From Cytophagales bacterium UBA2561 (GTDB lineage Bacteria > Bacteroidota > Bacteroidia > Cytophagales > Thermoflexibacteraceae): a stretch of DNA of 64,000 bases. The DNA lies in the NCBI GenBank assembly GCA_002340355.1, contig DDLX01000045.1:23120-87119 (forward strand), given 5' to 3'. The translations under genes were made by a program, and so were the position numbers. Below are positions 26,634 through 36,159 of the stretch, piece after piece. Under the pieces are notes generated by a model that had not been told where the DNA came from, did not search any database, and saw only the letters and a program-made list of their open reading frames with translations. Each line of letters opens with the position of its first letter. Positions within the stretch are counted from its first letter, which is position 1.

Positions 26634-28379
26634 TTATTCGATCCAAATGTCCATTGTCTCGGTAACTCTTTCATTACCAAGTATATCTGTTGCTCTAATA
26701 TTAATACTATGTAGTCCTTTTTTGAATGATTTCAAGGGTTCAGAAAATAACCATTCTTTTCCACCATCAATTGAATAATACATTTTATCCGTACCAATAA
26801 GCTCATCGGTAGCAGCAAGATAAAGTTTGGCATGAGCCGAATAAATTGGCACGACCCTTCCATCTTCTAAAGTTTTTGAGCCAATGGGTTTAATACTCCA
26901 ATGAGTATGGATAACAGGAGCCTGATTATCAACCACTACGGTAAAATCAGCTTCATTTTCATTGCCTACATTATCTCGGGCAAAATAATTTACGGTATAG
27001 ATTCCATCACTCGGAAAATGAAAGGGTTCAGAATAATCTTGTTCCAATTCGCCATTCATCAAATAGCCAATTTTTTCAATACCTGATTCGGTATCTTTAG
27101 CTTTTAAATTGACTAAAGTAGTACTTTGTACAAATAACGTATCCCGTGTATAAAATTGTGAACCTTGAAAAGTATGCGAAACCTGAGGCGAAGATAAATC
27201 CAAGAAAACTGTCCCATAACGATCATTAACTTGGGTTCGACTCGTATTTTGAACACGGTCAATTGCTCGATACGAAATCACATGAATGCCTTGTCGTTTA
27301 TCCAACCGAAAAGGCTTGGTATATTCTTCTTCTTTTTTGCCGTCAATTGCATACATAATTTTTTGTACTCCAGCTCTATTGTCTTCGGCAGTTAATTTAA
27401 CTTTGGTACGTTGTGAAATAAAAATACGCCCTCGATTTTGATGCTGATCTCCTTCAACTTCGACCATTACCGTAGGAGGTGTTTTATCCAAAAAAAATTC
27501 ATACGTATTTTCACTTTCGATATTCATCAAATTATCTTCGGCAAAATATTTCATAGTATAACTACCTTCCTCTAACCAACGTAGCGTGATTGGTGAAGTG
27601 TATCTTTTTTCTTCCCCATCATTAAATTTATATTTTACGTTTTTGACCCCCGCATGACTATCTTTAGTTTCGAGCAATAAAGATACTCTTCCAGAAAGAA
27701 TATCCTCAAGACGATCAGTGCCATTCACTACTATGGAAGTTTGAGGTGCTGTATAATCTACCGCAAAGGAATAACTTTGAGGTTGTTCTACATTTCCTGT
27801 TTTATCTACAGCATAAAAATGAACATCATAATCTCCTGCTTCTTCAAAACGAAGCAATTCAGTGTATTCGGTGTAAGGTGAGCCATTAATTGAATAGTAT
27901 ATTTGAGCTACGCCTGACATTTCATCGGTTGCTGAGGCTTCAATCATTAATCCCTGTCCGTAATAATCCTTATTATTTTTGGTAAATGCCTTTTGGCTTT
28001 GTAATTCTACTTTCGTTTTCGGAGCAATTCCATCGACATGGACAGCAAAAGCTACTTCCTCTTCTTGGATGTGGTGCATATAATCAAGGTGACGAATATA
28101 GTGAATGCCATGTCCATCCCACTTCATCGGATTCGAATATTTTTGCATATTTTCAGTACGAGTTTCGCTCATCCGATAACCTTGGGCAGTAGGTGAAGCT
28201 GAAATATTCACATAAACAGGGAGATCTAAATTCCAATAAATTCGACCAGTACTATCCTGAAATGTTAGTTTTTTATGTTTACCTTGCTCTTGAGCGGAAA
28301 GTGGTAAAATAATACACCATAAACATATTCCCCACCATATGGCTATCAATTGTTGTACAGGTTTTTGAATTTTCATCAT
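26634..28379 (-). CDS. exported OmpL47-type repeat protein
   Basis: A 581-residue exported protein with a signal peptide (...WGICLWCIILPLSA|Q). It consists of at least five Ig-like repeats of about 90 residues. Each carries a pattern such as A.D..SGV..I.Y.I(N/D)G..E..Y..P followed by G.H.I.Y.A.D..GN, the OmpL47 domain named after a Leptospira surface protein. A possible surface-adhesion or structural role is inferred from the family. It lies about 200 bp upstream of the SpoIIE phosphatase gene on the same strand. Confidence 0.75.
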   Translation of the reverse strand: MMKIQKPVQQLIAIWWGICLWCIILPLSAQEQGKHKKLTFQDSTGRIYWNLDLPVYVNISASPTAQGYRMSETRTENMQKYSNPMKWDGHGIHYIRHLDYMHHIQEEEVAFAVHVDGIAPKTKVELQSQKAFTKNNKDYYGQGLMIEASATDEMSGVAQIYYSINGSPYTEYTELLRFEEAGDYDVHFYAVDKTGNVEQPQSYSFAVDYTAPQTSIVVNGTDRLEDILSGRVSLLLETKDSHAGVKNVKYKFNDGEEKRYTSPITLRWLEEGSYTMKYFAEDNLMNIESENTYEFFLDKTPPTVMVEVEGDQHQNRGRIFISQRTKVKLTAEDNRAGVQKIMYAIDGKKEEEYTKPFRLDKRQGIHVISYRAIDRVQNTSRTQVNDRYGTVFLDLSSPQVSHTFQGSQFYTRDTLFVQSTTLVNLKAKDTESGIEKIGYLMNGELEQDYSEPFHFPSDGIYTVNYFARDNVGNENEADFTVVVDNQAPVIHTHWSIKPIGSKTLEDGRVVPIYSAHAKLYLAATDELIGTDKMYYSIDGGKEWLFSEPLKSFKKGLHSINIRATDILGNERVTETMDIWIE

Positions 28380-28752
28380 TTTGTGTTTGTATAGTTACTG
28401 TTTTGTTTGGGTGCATCAGAAGACAATAATTCACTATTAGTTGCATTTTGTTGCTCCTTTATTTTCAAGCAAATTCATTGCCTATCTCTTCAATTTACCC
28501 AATTTTTCCACTAGGTGGTCGAAATAATATATTTAAAAGTGGAATTTTAGCAACTTTCTAAAAGTTTATACGTATGGGGCAATTTCTATTTAAGTCAGGA
28601 ATATATTTTACTGTTTAAATATTTTGATTTAGATATCAAATAGTCAAAACCTATCTAAACAATATATTTTTAAAAAATAATTTTCGAGGTATTTTTTTGG
28701 TAGAATCAAGCGGAAAAGAAAACAAAATTTAACGTTTTTGATAGAGTTGTTG
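28380..28752. other. divergent intergenic region before acpP
   Basis: About 370 AT-rich bases between the OmpL47-repeat gene and the acpP promoter. No ORF, repeat or tRNA was seen. Confidence 0.4.
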
Positions 28753-28784
28753 TTTGGTTTTGCGCTCGAAAATCTATTTCTTTG
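28753..28784 (+). promoter_or_regulatory. promoter of acpP
   Basis: TTTG at 28753-28756, a 20 bp spacer and TTTCTTTG at 28777-28784 (one mismatch to TAnnTTTG), followed by CAC. The same -7 neighbourhood (TTTGCAC) is seen before the tRNA-Tyr gene. It lies about 39 bp upstream of the acpP ATG. Confidence 0.6.
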
Positions 28785-28822
28785 CACGTGATTTTAAAAT
28801 TAACTAAAATAAACTGTGTACG

Positions 28823-29059
28823 ATGTCAGAACTTGCTGAAAAAGTAAAAGAAATCATTGTAGATAAGTTAGGCGTTGAAGATTCTGAGGTTACGCCAGAG
28901 GCAAGCTTTACAAACGATTTAGGGGCGGACTCTTTGGATACGGTCGAACTTATCATGGAATTTGAGAAAGAATTTGATGTTTCGATTCCAGACGAAGACG
29001 CCGAAAAAATCTCTACTGTAGGCGATGCGATTACTTACATTGAAAAGAAAAAATCGTAA
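28823..29059 (+). CDS. acpP: acyl carrier protein
   Basis: A 78-residue acidic carrier that holds growing fatty acyl chains on a 4'-phosphopantetheine arm in the cytoplasm. The attachment serine is S37 in GADSLDTVEL, the canonical DSL motif. Length, acidity (EDSEVTPEASFTNDLG, EFEKEFDVSIPDEDAE) and fold-defining residues are standard. It is not followed by fabF here, which commonly follows acpP in other bacteria; the next gene is a small membrane protein 126 bp away. Confidence 0.97.
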   Translation: MSELAEKVKEIIVDKLGVEDSEVTPEASFTNDLGADSLDTVELIMEFEKEFDVSIPDEDAEKISTVGDAITYIEKKKS

Positions 29060-29185
29060 CCGATTCGGAGCATTTTTGCATACGATTTTCGCAGAAGTCG
29101 TTTCTATCCAGAAGCGACTTTTTTTATTTTCCTATCTCCTAACATTTTTCTACACCACCTGTTTTCTAAGAAAAACAGTCATATC

Positions 29186-29455
29186 ATGGTGCAAAAACTT
29201 TCTCTCAAAATTATTCTGTTTTTGTTATTGGCTTGGATATTCCTTCCACAAGATTTGATGGCACAATGTGCCATGTGTCGGGCATCAGTTGAAAGTAATC
29301 TTTTGACGGAAGGTCGACAAATGGGGGCAGGACTCAATCAGGGCATTTTGTATTTGATGATTATGCCATATCTTATCCTGAGTATAATAGGATATTTATG
29401 GTATAAAAATAGTCGAAAAGGTGGCTCACAAAAGCAATATCAAATTTTTGAGTAA
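29186..29455 (+). CDS. small Cys-containing membrane protein
   Basis: An 89-residue protein with an N-terminal signal or membrane helix (LKIILFLLLAWIFLPQ), the motif MAQCAMCRASVESN with CxxC, and a second membrane helix (ILYLMIMPYLILSIIGYLWY) followed by a short basic cytoplasmic tail. I recall this pattern from uncharacterised small Bacteroidota membrane proteins (CAMCRA...GLNxGILYLM), so it looks conserved. The CxxC suggests a redox or metal function but there is no direct evidence. An alternative Met lies within the first few codons. Confidence 0.7.
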   Translation: MVQKLSLKIILFLLLAWIFLPQDLMAQCAMCRASVESNLLTEGRQMGAGLNQGILYLMIMPYLILSIIGYLWYKNSRKGGSQKQYQIFE

Positions 29456-29557
29456 TTTTAAATTACTGATAATCCAAAAAATCATCTTTGACAAAGATAT
29501 TAGGCTTTGCCAAAGATTTTGGTGATTTATCAACGTTTCTTTAGCTCATATCTCAGA

Positions 29558-30265
29558 TTAATCCCTGTTATTTTTTCGATATTTTTCGGGAGATAAACCA
29601 TGGTGCTTTTTGAATAATCGGCTAAATGAGCTTAAATTATCCATTCCAATTTGTTCACTAATTTCCGAAATTGAAACACTTGTTTCAAGTAATAATTCAC
29701 GAGCTTTTTCCAATCGTTTTTTAGTAATATATTGGTGTGGTGTAATTCCAAAAGCTGTTTTAAAATGACGTAAAAAGTGGTGTTCCGATAAGCAAGCTTC
29801 TCCCGCTAATTTTTGCAAAGACAGTTTTGTATCAAACGACTCGTCAATGAATGTTTTGGCATTTTGCAAACGCTGATACAACACAATTTTGGTCGAAACC
29901 TTATTTACAGGAATTTTATTCAAAATCTCCAAGGCTTGTGGATACTCTCGTAATAATTCATCAATCATTGCCTCAATACGATGTGGATTTTCGGTGTTTC
30001 CCTCCGCATCTCGACGCAAAGTTAAATTCCAAAAAATTCCCTTAACTAATGGCTCTGAGAAATATGATTTTTCAAAGAATTTAAAGTCTAACTTTTGAGG
30101 TTGTACCACTCTCCCAAGCGAACCTCTAGCATGTATTTTTTTAGGCTTCAAAACTTCTTTTTGATATCGCTCTGCCAAAAAAGTAGCATACGAATTTCCG
30201 TATTTTTTAGAAGTTGCTTTAACCGCTTCGAGAGGTAAGGCTTCGGTATTAATGAAACTTTGCAT
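29558..30265 (-). CDS. AraC family transcriptional regulator
   Basis: A 235-residue regulator. The C-terminal about 100 residues carry the double helix-turn-helix of AraC/XylS proteins: LSLQKLAGEACLSEHHFLRH, then FGITPHQYITKKRLEKARELL, then SISEISEQIGMDNLSSFSRL and HHGLSPEKYR. The N-terminal 130 residues are not recognised and are shorter than a typical cupin sensor. The target is unknown; the adjacent gene to the left is a small membrane protein on the other strand, so it may act at a distance. Confidence 0.85.
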   Translation of the reverse strand: MQSFINTEALPLEAVKATSKKYGNSYATFLAERYQKEVLKPKKIHARGSLGRVVQPQKLDFKFFEKSYFSEPLVKGIFWNLTLRRDAEGNTENPHRIEAMIDELLREYPQALEILNKIPVNKVSTKIVLYQRLQNAKTFIDESFDTKLSLQKLAGEACLSEHHFLRHFKTAFGITPHQYITKKRLEKARELLLETSVSISEISEQIGMDNLSSFSRLFKKHHGLSPEKYRKNNRD

Positions 30266-30623
30266 AATTTAGGGAGTTTTGGATGATGTTAATTTGATGC
30301 TGTTGGATGACGAGGTATCGAATAACCAAGATTCAAATAAACATTCTGTGTTATTTTTATGTGTTTTTATGATGCTTGAATTTTGGATACTCAAAGCAAA
30401 ATATATCAGTAGTATTAATTAATTTGACTTTACAAAAGTTATCTTTTTCTCGCTTGTCATGAAAAAACCTTTGTAATTGTCTAAAATATTCCCAAAGCTG
30501 TACCAAAATTAAAATTTAGCAGATACTAATCTGATAATCAGAAAAATATATTGATTTGTTAAAAAGGAAAAAAGAGGAAATCCGTTCGGTAGTGTGCAAA
30601 CAAGTGTTCGAAAGTGAACATTT
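30266..30623. other. intergenic region upstream of the AraC gene
   Basis: About 360 AT-rich bases between the AraC regulator's start and the end of the glycosyltransferase gene, both on the minus strand. It should contain the AraC promoter. No clear -33/-7 pair, repeat or ORF was found. Confidence 0.35.
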
Positions 30624-31910
30624 TTAGTTTGCCAAATTTGTGTTTTTGTCCAGTTCTCGGAACAATTCAAGGAGTTCGGCAAGGTTCAACGTCTCAGGTT
30701 TTTCGTGTTGATAGGTTTTTCTCAAAAGCTCTTGACAGGCTTCGGTGATGGGAACAGACTCATAAAAATTATCACGAGCAAAATGGACAAACTTGAGAAC
30801 TTTTAAGCCGTCAAAATTCTGCCAAAATCGTTTTTCGAATGTTGCTAATTTAGTCGATTGGCGATTAGTTTCTATGAGTGATTTTTCAAAAGGAATTTGG
30901 GTTAAATAGGCTTGAATTGAAGGAGGGAATTGACTTATAATTTCTTTGATTTGGGTGCCATCTGCTTGAAAAAATTGAGGAACATTTTGACAGAAAATTT
31001 TCAAATCCTCGAAAACCTGAAAATTGTACGAAAATAATATTTTTTCAGAATTATCAAGCCATGATTTTTGAGCTTTTCCCGTACCAAAAGGAACTCTATC
31101 CGAAGTACGAGGTGAAGGAAAAACGGCTGTTGAATTTAATTCTCGAAAGCCTCCCAATAAAGCCACTTTATGTAAAAAATAAAAATCTTCGCCTGCTTTT
31201 CGCCGATTCATTCCACCCGAAAGAGCATAAGTAGAAGCCCGAATCGCCATACTCGAACCCACCGTATGGAACGGCGAAGGAAATCCCGCAAATCGCAAAC
31301 CAGCCACATAATACCGCAAAAAAAGTTCGTAATTCTGAATTCCTATTACAATTTCTTCAGCAAAATGAGTAGTACGATGTTCAAAATGAATGGCTACGGA
31401 TTGGGTTTTAGAGTCGGCAAAAATTCGAAGTAATTCCGACAAATAATTGGGAGCAACTTCACAATCTGCATCCAAACAAACAATACCTTCATTGGTCTGA
31501 ATTTGTGAAAATCGAAATAAAGCCTCATCCATTCCAATTTTCCGAGCCAATCCTACACCTGCCTGTTTTCGAGGTAAGTTTTCAGCAAAAATAAAATAAA
31601 AATGAAGTTTTTTTGATAAATTTTTGTCTAAAAATTGCTTGGCATTTTGATAAGTTTCTTGGTTTCGTTTCAGAACAGATTCAGGTGCATTTTCAGATGC
31701 ATTCAAAACCGTAATTATTTCTACTGTTTTATTTTCAGGCAATGAACACGCTAAAAGAGACCGAAAAACACCTATCAAATCAGGTTCATTAAAGCAAGGA
31801 ATTACAACAATTAATCCACAATCAGGACGGACTTTTTCCGTAATTTTAGGAGGTTGAAAAGCGTATTTTTGAGTGTAAAAGGAAGCAATTTCAGCGAATG
31901 ATTTTGGCAT
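30624..31910 (-). CDS. family 2 glycosyltransferase
   Basis: A 428-residue GT-A fold enzyme without a signal peptide. The nucleotide-sugar domain shows LIVVIPCFNEPDLIGVFRSL (about 33-52) and the DxD-type metal motif CLDADCEV near residue 147. The acceptor-side motif AGEDFYFLHKVALLGG follows near 240. It could make a polysaccharide, glycolipid or glycan, but the product is unknown. It starts 5 bp after the TatD gene's end on the same strand, so these two are probably cotranscribed. Confidence 0.82.
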   Translation of the reverse strand: MPKSFAEIASFYTQKYAFQPPKITEKVRPDCGLIVVIPCFNEPDLIGVFRSLLACSLPENKTVEIITVLNASENAPESVLKRNQETYQNAKQFLDKNLSKKLHFYFIFAENLPRKQAGVGLARKIGMDEALFRFSQIQTNEGIVCLDADCEVAPNYLSELLRIFADSKTQSVAIHFEHRTTHFAEEIVIGIQNYELFLRYYVAGLRFAGFPSPFHTVGSSMAIRASTYALSGGMNRRKAGEDFYFLHKVALLGGFRELNSTAVFPSPRTSDRVPFGTGKAQKSWLDNSEKILFSYNFQVFEDLKIFCQNVPQFFQADGTQIKEIISQFPPSIQAYLTQIPFEKSLIETNRQSTKLATFEKRFWQNFDGLKVLKFVHFARDNFYESVPITEACQELLRKTYQHEKPETLNLAELLELFRELDKNTNLAN

Positions 31911-31915
31911 TTTTC

Positions 31916-32686
31916 TTACGAGTTAGCAAATAATTTTTGTGCATTTTCAGAGGTAATTTGAGCTACTTTTTCTAAAGAAACCTCTTTTACATCAGCTACT
32001 TTTTGAGCAATTAAAGGAATGTAAGAAGTTTCATTTCGTTTGCCACGATACGGCTTTGGAGCAAGATATGGGCTATCCGTTTCTAAAATAAGATGTTGTA
32101 AATCAATATTTTCAATTACTTCTGCTACTCCTCCATTTTTGAAAGTTACTACTCCTCCAATTCCTAATTTGAAATTCATTGCGATCAATTTCTGGGCTTC
32201 TTCTTCTGTTCCCGTAAAACAATGTAAAACGCCAAATAAATTATCCTCTTTGAGTTCTTCCAAAAGGGCAATTGTTTGGGGCATAGCATTTCGGGAATGA
32301 ATGACCAAAGGGATTTGATACTTTTTTGCAAGGTTTGCCTGAATTCGGAAGGCTTCTTTTTGTTGTTCTAAAAACGTTTTATCCCAATACAAATCTAAAC
32401 CCATTTCACCTACGGCAGTAAATTTTCGTTTTGCCAACCAATCTTCAACAATATAAAGTTCTTTTTCAAAATCTGCCTTGACTGAACACGGATGTAATCC
32501 CATCATTGAAAAGCAATTTTTAGGATATTTTTCTTCAATTTCTAACATGCCATCAATAGATGTATGGTCAATGTTGGGCATATAAATTTTTTCAACCTTT
32601 GCTTCGAAGGTTCGTTCCAACATTTCGGGCAAATCGTTTCGAAATTTGGAAGAATAAATATGGGCGTGTGTATCAGCAAATTTCAT
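31916..32686 (-). CDS. TatD family metal-dependent DNase
   Basis: A hydrolase of the amidohydrolase (TIM-barrel) fold; TatD members are 3'-5' DNA exonucleases with possible roles in DNA repair. The start chosen is the ATG at 32686, MKFADTHAHIYSSKF, because the HxH metal motif (THAH) then lies at the expected N-terminus. The ATG at 32743 would add 19 residues without family support. Further metal ligands are in GEMGLDLYW, VIHSRNA, LHCFTGT and LETDSPYLAP, all standard. It lies between lipA and the glycosyltransferase gene, same strand. Confidence 0.92.
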   Translation of the reverse strand: MKFADTHAHIYSSKFRNDLPEMLERTFEAKVEKIYMPNIDHTSIDGMLEIEEKYPKNCFSMMGLHPCSVKADFEKELYIVEDWLAKRKFTAVGEMGLDLYWDKTFLEQQKEAFRIQANLAKKYQIPLVIHSRNAMPQTIALLEELKEDNLFGVLHCFTGTEEEAQKLIAMNFKLGIGGVVTFKNGGVAEVIENIDLQHLILETDSPYLAPKPYRGKRNETSYIPLIAQKVADVKEVSLEKVAQITSENAQKLFANS

Positions 32687-32785
32687 GTTTAGGCGTAATT
32701 GGGTCTCGTGAGATTTTAATAAATTGAAAACCTGCCCAATCATAAAACTAAGCAGGTCTAGATATAAATTTTTGAAAATTTAAAA

Positions 32786-33694
32786 TTATAAAACGTGTTT
32801 TTCGGCATGATAAGAAGACCGTACCAAAGGCGCAGATTCCACATAACGCAATCCCCGTCTTAGCCCTTCTTCTTTGTACTCAGCAAAAAGGTCGGGGTGA
32901 ATATATTCGGCTACTTCAAGGTGCATTTTAGTCGGTTGCAAGTACTGCCCCAATGTTAAAACATCTACACCAGCTATCGCCAAATCATCCATTGCCTCAA
33001 AAACATCCTCTTTCGTTTCGCCTAAACCAAGCATAATTCCTGTCTTGGTTGTTTTTCCATAAACTTTGATTCGGCGTAATTCTTCAACACTTCGGGCATA
33101 TTTTGCTTGTGGGCGAACTCTTCGATACAATCGTTTAACTGTTTCCACATTATGCGAAACAACCTCTTGCCCTCCCGAAATCATACGTTCCAAAGCATCC
33201 CAATTTCCACGAGTATCGGGAATGAGGGTTTCAATAGTCGTTTTAGGCGATAATTCCTTGATAGCTCGTACTGTCTGATACCAAATTTCAGCTCCTTTAT
33301 CCTTGAGTTCATCTCGATTCACGGATGTAATTACGGCGTGTTTAACCTGCATTAATTTAACTGCTTCAGCTACTCGGCGAGGTTCATCCTTGTCGTATTC
33401 AGGGGGTCGTCCCGTAGCTACAGCACAAAAAGAGCAACTTCGGGTACAGACATTTCCCAAAATCATAAAGGTCGCTGTCCCTGCTCCCCAACATTCTCCC
33501 ATATTTGGGCAATTCCCGCTCTCGCAAATGGTGTGTAATTTATGATTATCGACCAATTTACGGACTTTGGCATATTCTTTCCCAACAGGTAACTTGACTC
33601 TCAACCATTTAGGTTTTCGGATGCGAGTACGTATTTCCTTTTTTGGGGCAATTTTATTTTCTGGCTTATTCGCTAAAACAGGCAAGTCTATCAT
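32786..33694 (-). CDS. lipA: lipoyl synthase
   Basis: Inserts two sulfurs into octanoyl groups on lipoate-dependent enzymes, using a radical SAM cluster. The 302-residue protein shows both clusters: the auxiliary cluster C57-C62-C68 (CESGNCPNMGEC) and the radical SAM CxxxCxxC at C83, C87, C90 (CTRSCSFC). The SAM-binding strand and the C-terminal RSSYHAEK are also present. Normal length. Cytoplasmic. No lipB is adjacent. Confidence 0.97.
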   Translation of the reverse strand: MIDLPVLANKPENKIAPKKEIRTRIRKPKWLRVKLPVGKEYAKVRKLVDNHKLHTICESGNCPNMGECWGAGTATFMILGNVCTRSCSFCAVATGRPPEYDKDEPRRVAEAVKLMQVKHAVITSVNRDELKDKGAEIWYQTVRAIKELSPKTTIETLIPDTRGNWDALERMISGGQEVVSHNVETVKRLYRRVRPQAKYARSVEELRRIKVYGKTTKTGIMLGLGETKEDVFEAMDDLAIAGVDVLTLGQYLQPTKMHLEVAEYIHPDLFAEYKEEGLRRGLRYVESAPLVRSSYHAEKHVL

Positions 33695-33927
33695 CGAATT
33701 TTTGGGGTCTTTTTTAGGCTAAATAAAATGGAATTGAAAATACAAAAAACGTAATAAGAAACTGAAAGCAAAACTCAACAATCAGTCGAAAAGTTTTCAA
33801 TTTTCTTAGGAGCGACTTCAATGCCAAAAACCTTTCTATTCTCGAACGAATTTTCGACATAGAAAGGCTTTAAAGAGTTCACTTCTTTAATTCAAAAAAT
33901 GAACGAAAAATCCTAAAATCGCTTAGT

Positions 33928-34182
33928 TTAGCTTAACGAATTTACATGCTTGGCGAGTTTTGATTTTTTATTCGCCGCATTATTTTTATGAATGATATTT
34001 TTCTTCGCTAATTTATCCAGCATCGAAGCAACTTTATTATAAAGTTCTTGCGCTTCATTTTTTTCGGTAGTTTCCCGTAACTTTCGCATATAAGTTCGAG
34101 TTGATTTGAGTTGGTAACGATTAAGTTCCCGCTTTTTAGCACTAGACCGAATGCGTTTTTTTGTCGATTTATGATTTGCCAT
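33928..34182 (-). CDS. rpsT: 30S ribosomal protein S20
   Basis: An 84-residue basic protein that binds 16S rRNA early in small-subunit assembly. The N-terminus MANHKSTKKRIRSSAKKREL and C-terminal KNIIHKNNAANKKSKLAKHV are typical of bacterial S20. Helical and strongly basic. Single gene; about 230 bp separate it from the lipA start. Confidence 0.96.
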   Translation of the reverse strand: MANHKSTKKRIRSSAKKRELNRYQLKSTRTYMRKLRETTEKNEAQELYNKVASMLDKLAKKNIIHKNNAANKKSKLAKHVNSLS

Positions 34183-34467
34183 TTTACTAAAAAATGTATT
34201 TGCTTAAACGAAATTTGAACTGAGAAGTGTCTAGCAGTTGCTTGGTTATCAGATAATATTATTTCAGATTTGTCTGATTTTTTTGACACATTCCTGTATT
34301 TGGGTCTGCAAAAGTCAGAAAAAAAAGCGACAAGACCAAGAAATTTCCATAAATTTCATATTTAATGTGTTTCCAATTGTTGGACTGTTTGTTTTTGATT
34401 ATACTCGTGCTTTGTCAATTTTATCTATCTTTATATTATCCAAATACATTCAAACTTAATTACGATT

Positions 34468-34842
34468 ATGGGACTATTTCAAGGATTAATGGGTAATGCC
34501 TCTGAAGTATCTATTGACGATATAATTGAAGAATTTGCCCCAATGTTTATTGAAGATGAAGAGGTGGAAAAGGCATTCAAAGTAATCCGAGATATGTTTA
34601 TTTTCACGAATAAACGATTACTTTTAATTGATAAACAGGGACTAACAGGGTCAAAGACGGAATACTTATCTATTCCCTATAAAAATATTCGTTTGTTTTC
34701 AAGGGAGAGTGCAGGTTTTTTGGATGAAGACGCTGAACTCAAAATATGGGTAGCGGGATTATCAACACCCATCGAAAAATCCTTTGGTTCAAACTCTAGT
34801 ATTCAGGAGGTTTACCAAATTTTAAGTAAGTATGTACTTTAA
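34468..34842 (+). CDS. bacterial PH-domain protein
   Basis: A 124-residue cytoplasmic protein of the bPH_1 type (DUF1696-like). Visible strands: MFIFTNKRLLLIDKQG, then SKTEYLSIPYKNIRLFSRE, then DEDAELKIWV, followed by a C-terminal helix (SSIQEVYQILSKYVL). This is the usual order. The function of these domains in bacteria is generally unknown; they have been tied to membrane-stress responses in some cases. It is followed by an imperfect 13-bp inverted repeat. Confidence 0.75.
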   Translation: MGLFQGLMGNASEVSIDDIIEEFAPMFIEDEEVEKAFKVIRDMFIFTNKRLLLIDKQGLTGSKTEYLSIPYKNIRLFSRESAGFLDEDAELKIWVAGLSTPIEKSFGSNSSIQEVYQILSKYVL

Positions 34843-34875
34843 TGGTGTTAACGGATTCCTTAAATTCTAAGTAAC

Positions 34876-34920
34876 AACTGATTATCAATACTTTTATTTA
34901 TACAAACTTGATGATCAGTT
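34876..34920 (+). terminator. inverted repeat downstream of the PH-domain gene, possible terminator
   Basis: AACTGATTATCAA (34876-34888) and TTGATGATCAGTT (34908-34920) form a 13-bp stem with one G-T pair and a 19-nt loop, 34 bp after the stop codon. It is followed by a moderately T-rich stretch (TCTATTTATTT). This could be a weak terminator; a protein-binding palindrome is also possible. Confidence 0.4.
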
Positions 34921-34962
34921 TCTATTTATTTAAAGTCATAAACGTGAAAAACTGCTAGATTT

Positions 34963-36159
34963 ATGTCTAAACTTCAACCTATCGTATGGCAGTTATTGGC
35001 TTTATACATAATTATTATCATGACCTTAATCCTTAGAATTCATGTTGAAGCTACAGGCTACACTAGTCCTGATTCACATTTTTATTTACGCGCCACAGAA
35101 AACTATCTGAACAACAAGGGTTTTGTTATTCCTTCTGAATATCCTTTCAATGATGATTCGCCTGAATCGTTTATGGCAACTTGGGCAATTGGTTATCCTT
35201 CTTACATTAGCCTTATAAGCAAACTAACAGGCGGATCTGTTTTTTGGTCTTCCAAAATAACTAATTGTATTTTTTTAGCCTTCATTTTCATTTTGTTGTA
35301 TCGTTGGTATGGTGTAAATAGTTTTTTTCCTGCTTTATATTTTTGTTCCTTCAGTAAATTGGAAATCTACTCCTATACATGGTCAGAAGGTACATTTTTA
35401 TTTTTTTTATTATGGTTTTTATTTTTATTAGAACATATTTTAGAAAACAAAAGCATCTCTCTTTTTAAGATTATTTTACTGATTTTCAGCTTAATAAGTT
35501 TAGTTTGGATTCGATATGCAGGATTAATTTATTTTTTTTATACTACGATTATTTTTATTATCTTACTAACACAACAAAAGTATCAAAAAGTAATAATCTT
35601 ATTTGTCATTTTATTGATTTCGAGTAGTTTAGTTCTGATTTATTTATGGTATAACTATTATCATACAGGTGGTTTTTTTGGCGAACAACCTCGAATTTTT
35701 CCTGAGATGGAATCATGGATAGATTATTTGACCTTATTCGCAAAAGGTTTTTTTAATGAGTTATTTATTATTCGTTATTTTTATGGAAAATTAGATATAT
35801 TATTTTTTGGATTACTTTTCATACAATTGAGAGTTATATATCTTATTATCAGTACTTATCCTATAGTTCATTACGAATTACTAAATACTACAAAAAATAA
35901 ATTACTAGTGTCATGTGGATTATTTTATTTGATTTTTATATTTATACTCAGAAAATTATCTCCTTTTGATGCTTTTGACTATCGAATATTAGCTCCTTTC
36001 TCAACCCCGATTTATATAGCAACACTTGCTCATTTACAAGATATAATTCACAACAAAAAACTAAAAACCACTATAATCATTTTTTTTATCTTATCTTTAC
36101 TAATGAATCTTCCTAAAAAAGTCATTTTACAGTGGATAGTTTCACAAGTTATATCTTAA
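34963..36159 (+). CDS. multi-spanning membrane protein, GT-C-like
   Basis: A 398-residue, very hydrophobic protein with about 10 predicted membrane helices. The first loop (LRIHVEATGYTSPDSHFYLR) carries an Asp in a position like the catalytic Asp of GT-C glycosyltransferases (ArnT/GT39 or GT83 style: R....D...Y). That suggests a lipid-linked sugar transferase, but the homology is by eye and weak. The gene is more AT-rich and Phe/Ile/Leu-heavy than its neighbours and stands alone before an AT-rich gap, possibly acquired. Confidence 0.55.
   Translation: MSKLQPIVWQLLALYIIIIMTLILRIHVEATGYTSPDSHFYLRATENYLNNKGFVIPSEYPFNDDSPESFMATWAIGYPSYISLISKLTGGSVFWSSKITNCIFLAFIFILLYRWYGVNSFFPALYFCSFSKLEIYSYTWSEGTFLFFLLWFLFLLEHILENKSISLFKIILLIFSLISLVWIRYAGLIYFFYTTIIFIILLTQQKYQKVIILFVILLISSSLVLIYLWYNYYHTGGFFGEQPRIFPEMESWIDYLTLFAKGFFNELFIIRYFYGKLDILFFGLLFIQLRVIYLIISTYPIVHYELLNTTKNKLLVSCGLFYLIFIFILRKLSPFDAFDYRILAPFSTPIYIATLAHLQDIIHNKKLKTTIIIFFILSLLMNLPKKVILQWIVSQVIS

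Noticed and set aside
29025..29258. 77-residue forward frame overlapping acpP end and the small membrane protein
   Set aside because: It overlaps two better genes in another frame and has no recognisable features.
32687..32743. Longer start for the TatD gene
   Set aside because: The 19 extra residues precede the metal-binding THAH, which is normally near residue 6-8 of TatD proteins.
33160..33172. MITE-end-like AACAACCTCT matches inside lipA and other genes (also near 7430 and 53228)
   Set aside because: Only about 10 bp long and within conserved coding sequence; chance matches.
34238..34459. 73-residue hydrophobic forward frame near rpsT
   Set aside because: It lies across the rpsT upstream region and has a composition of AT-rich chance sequence; no promoter or family pattern.
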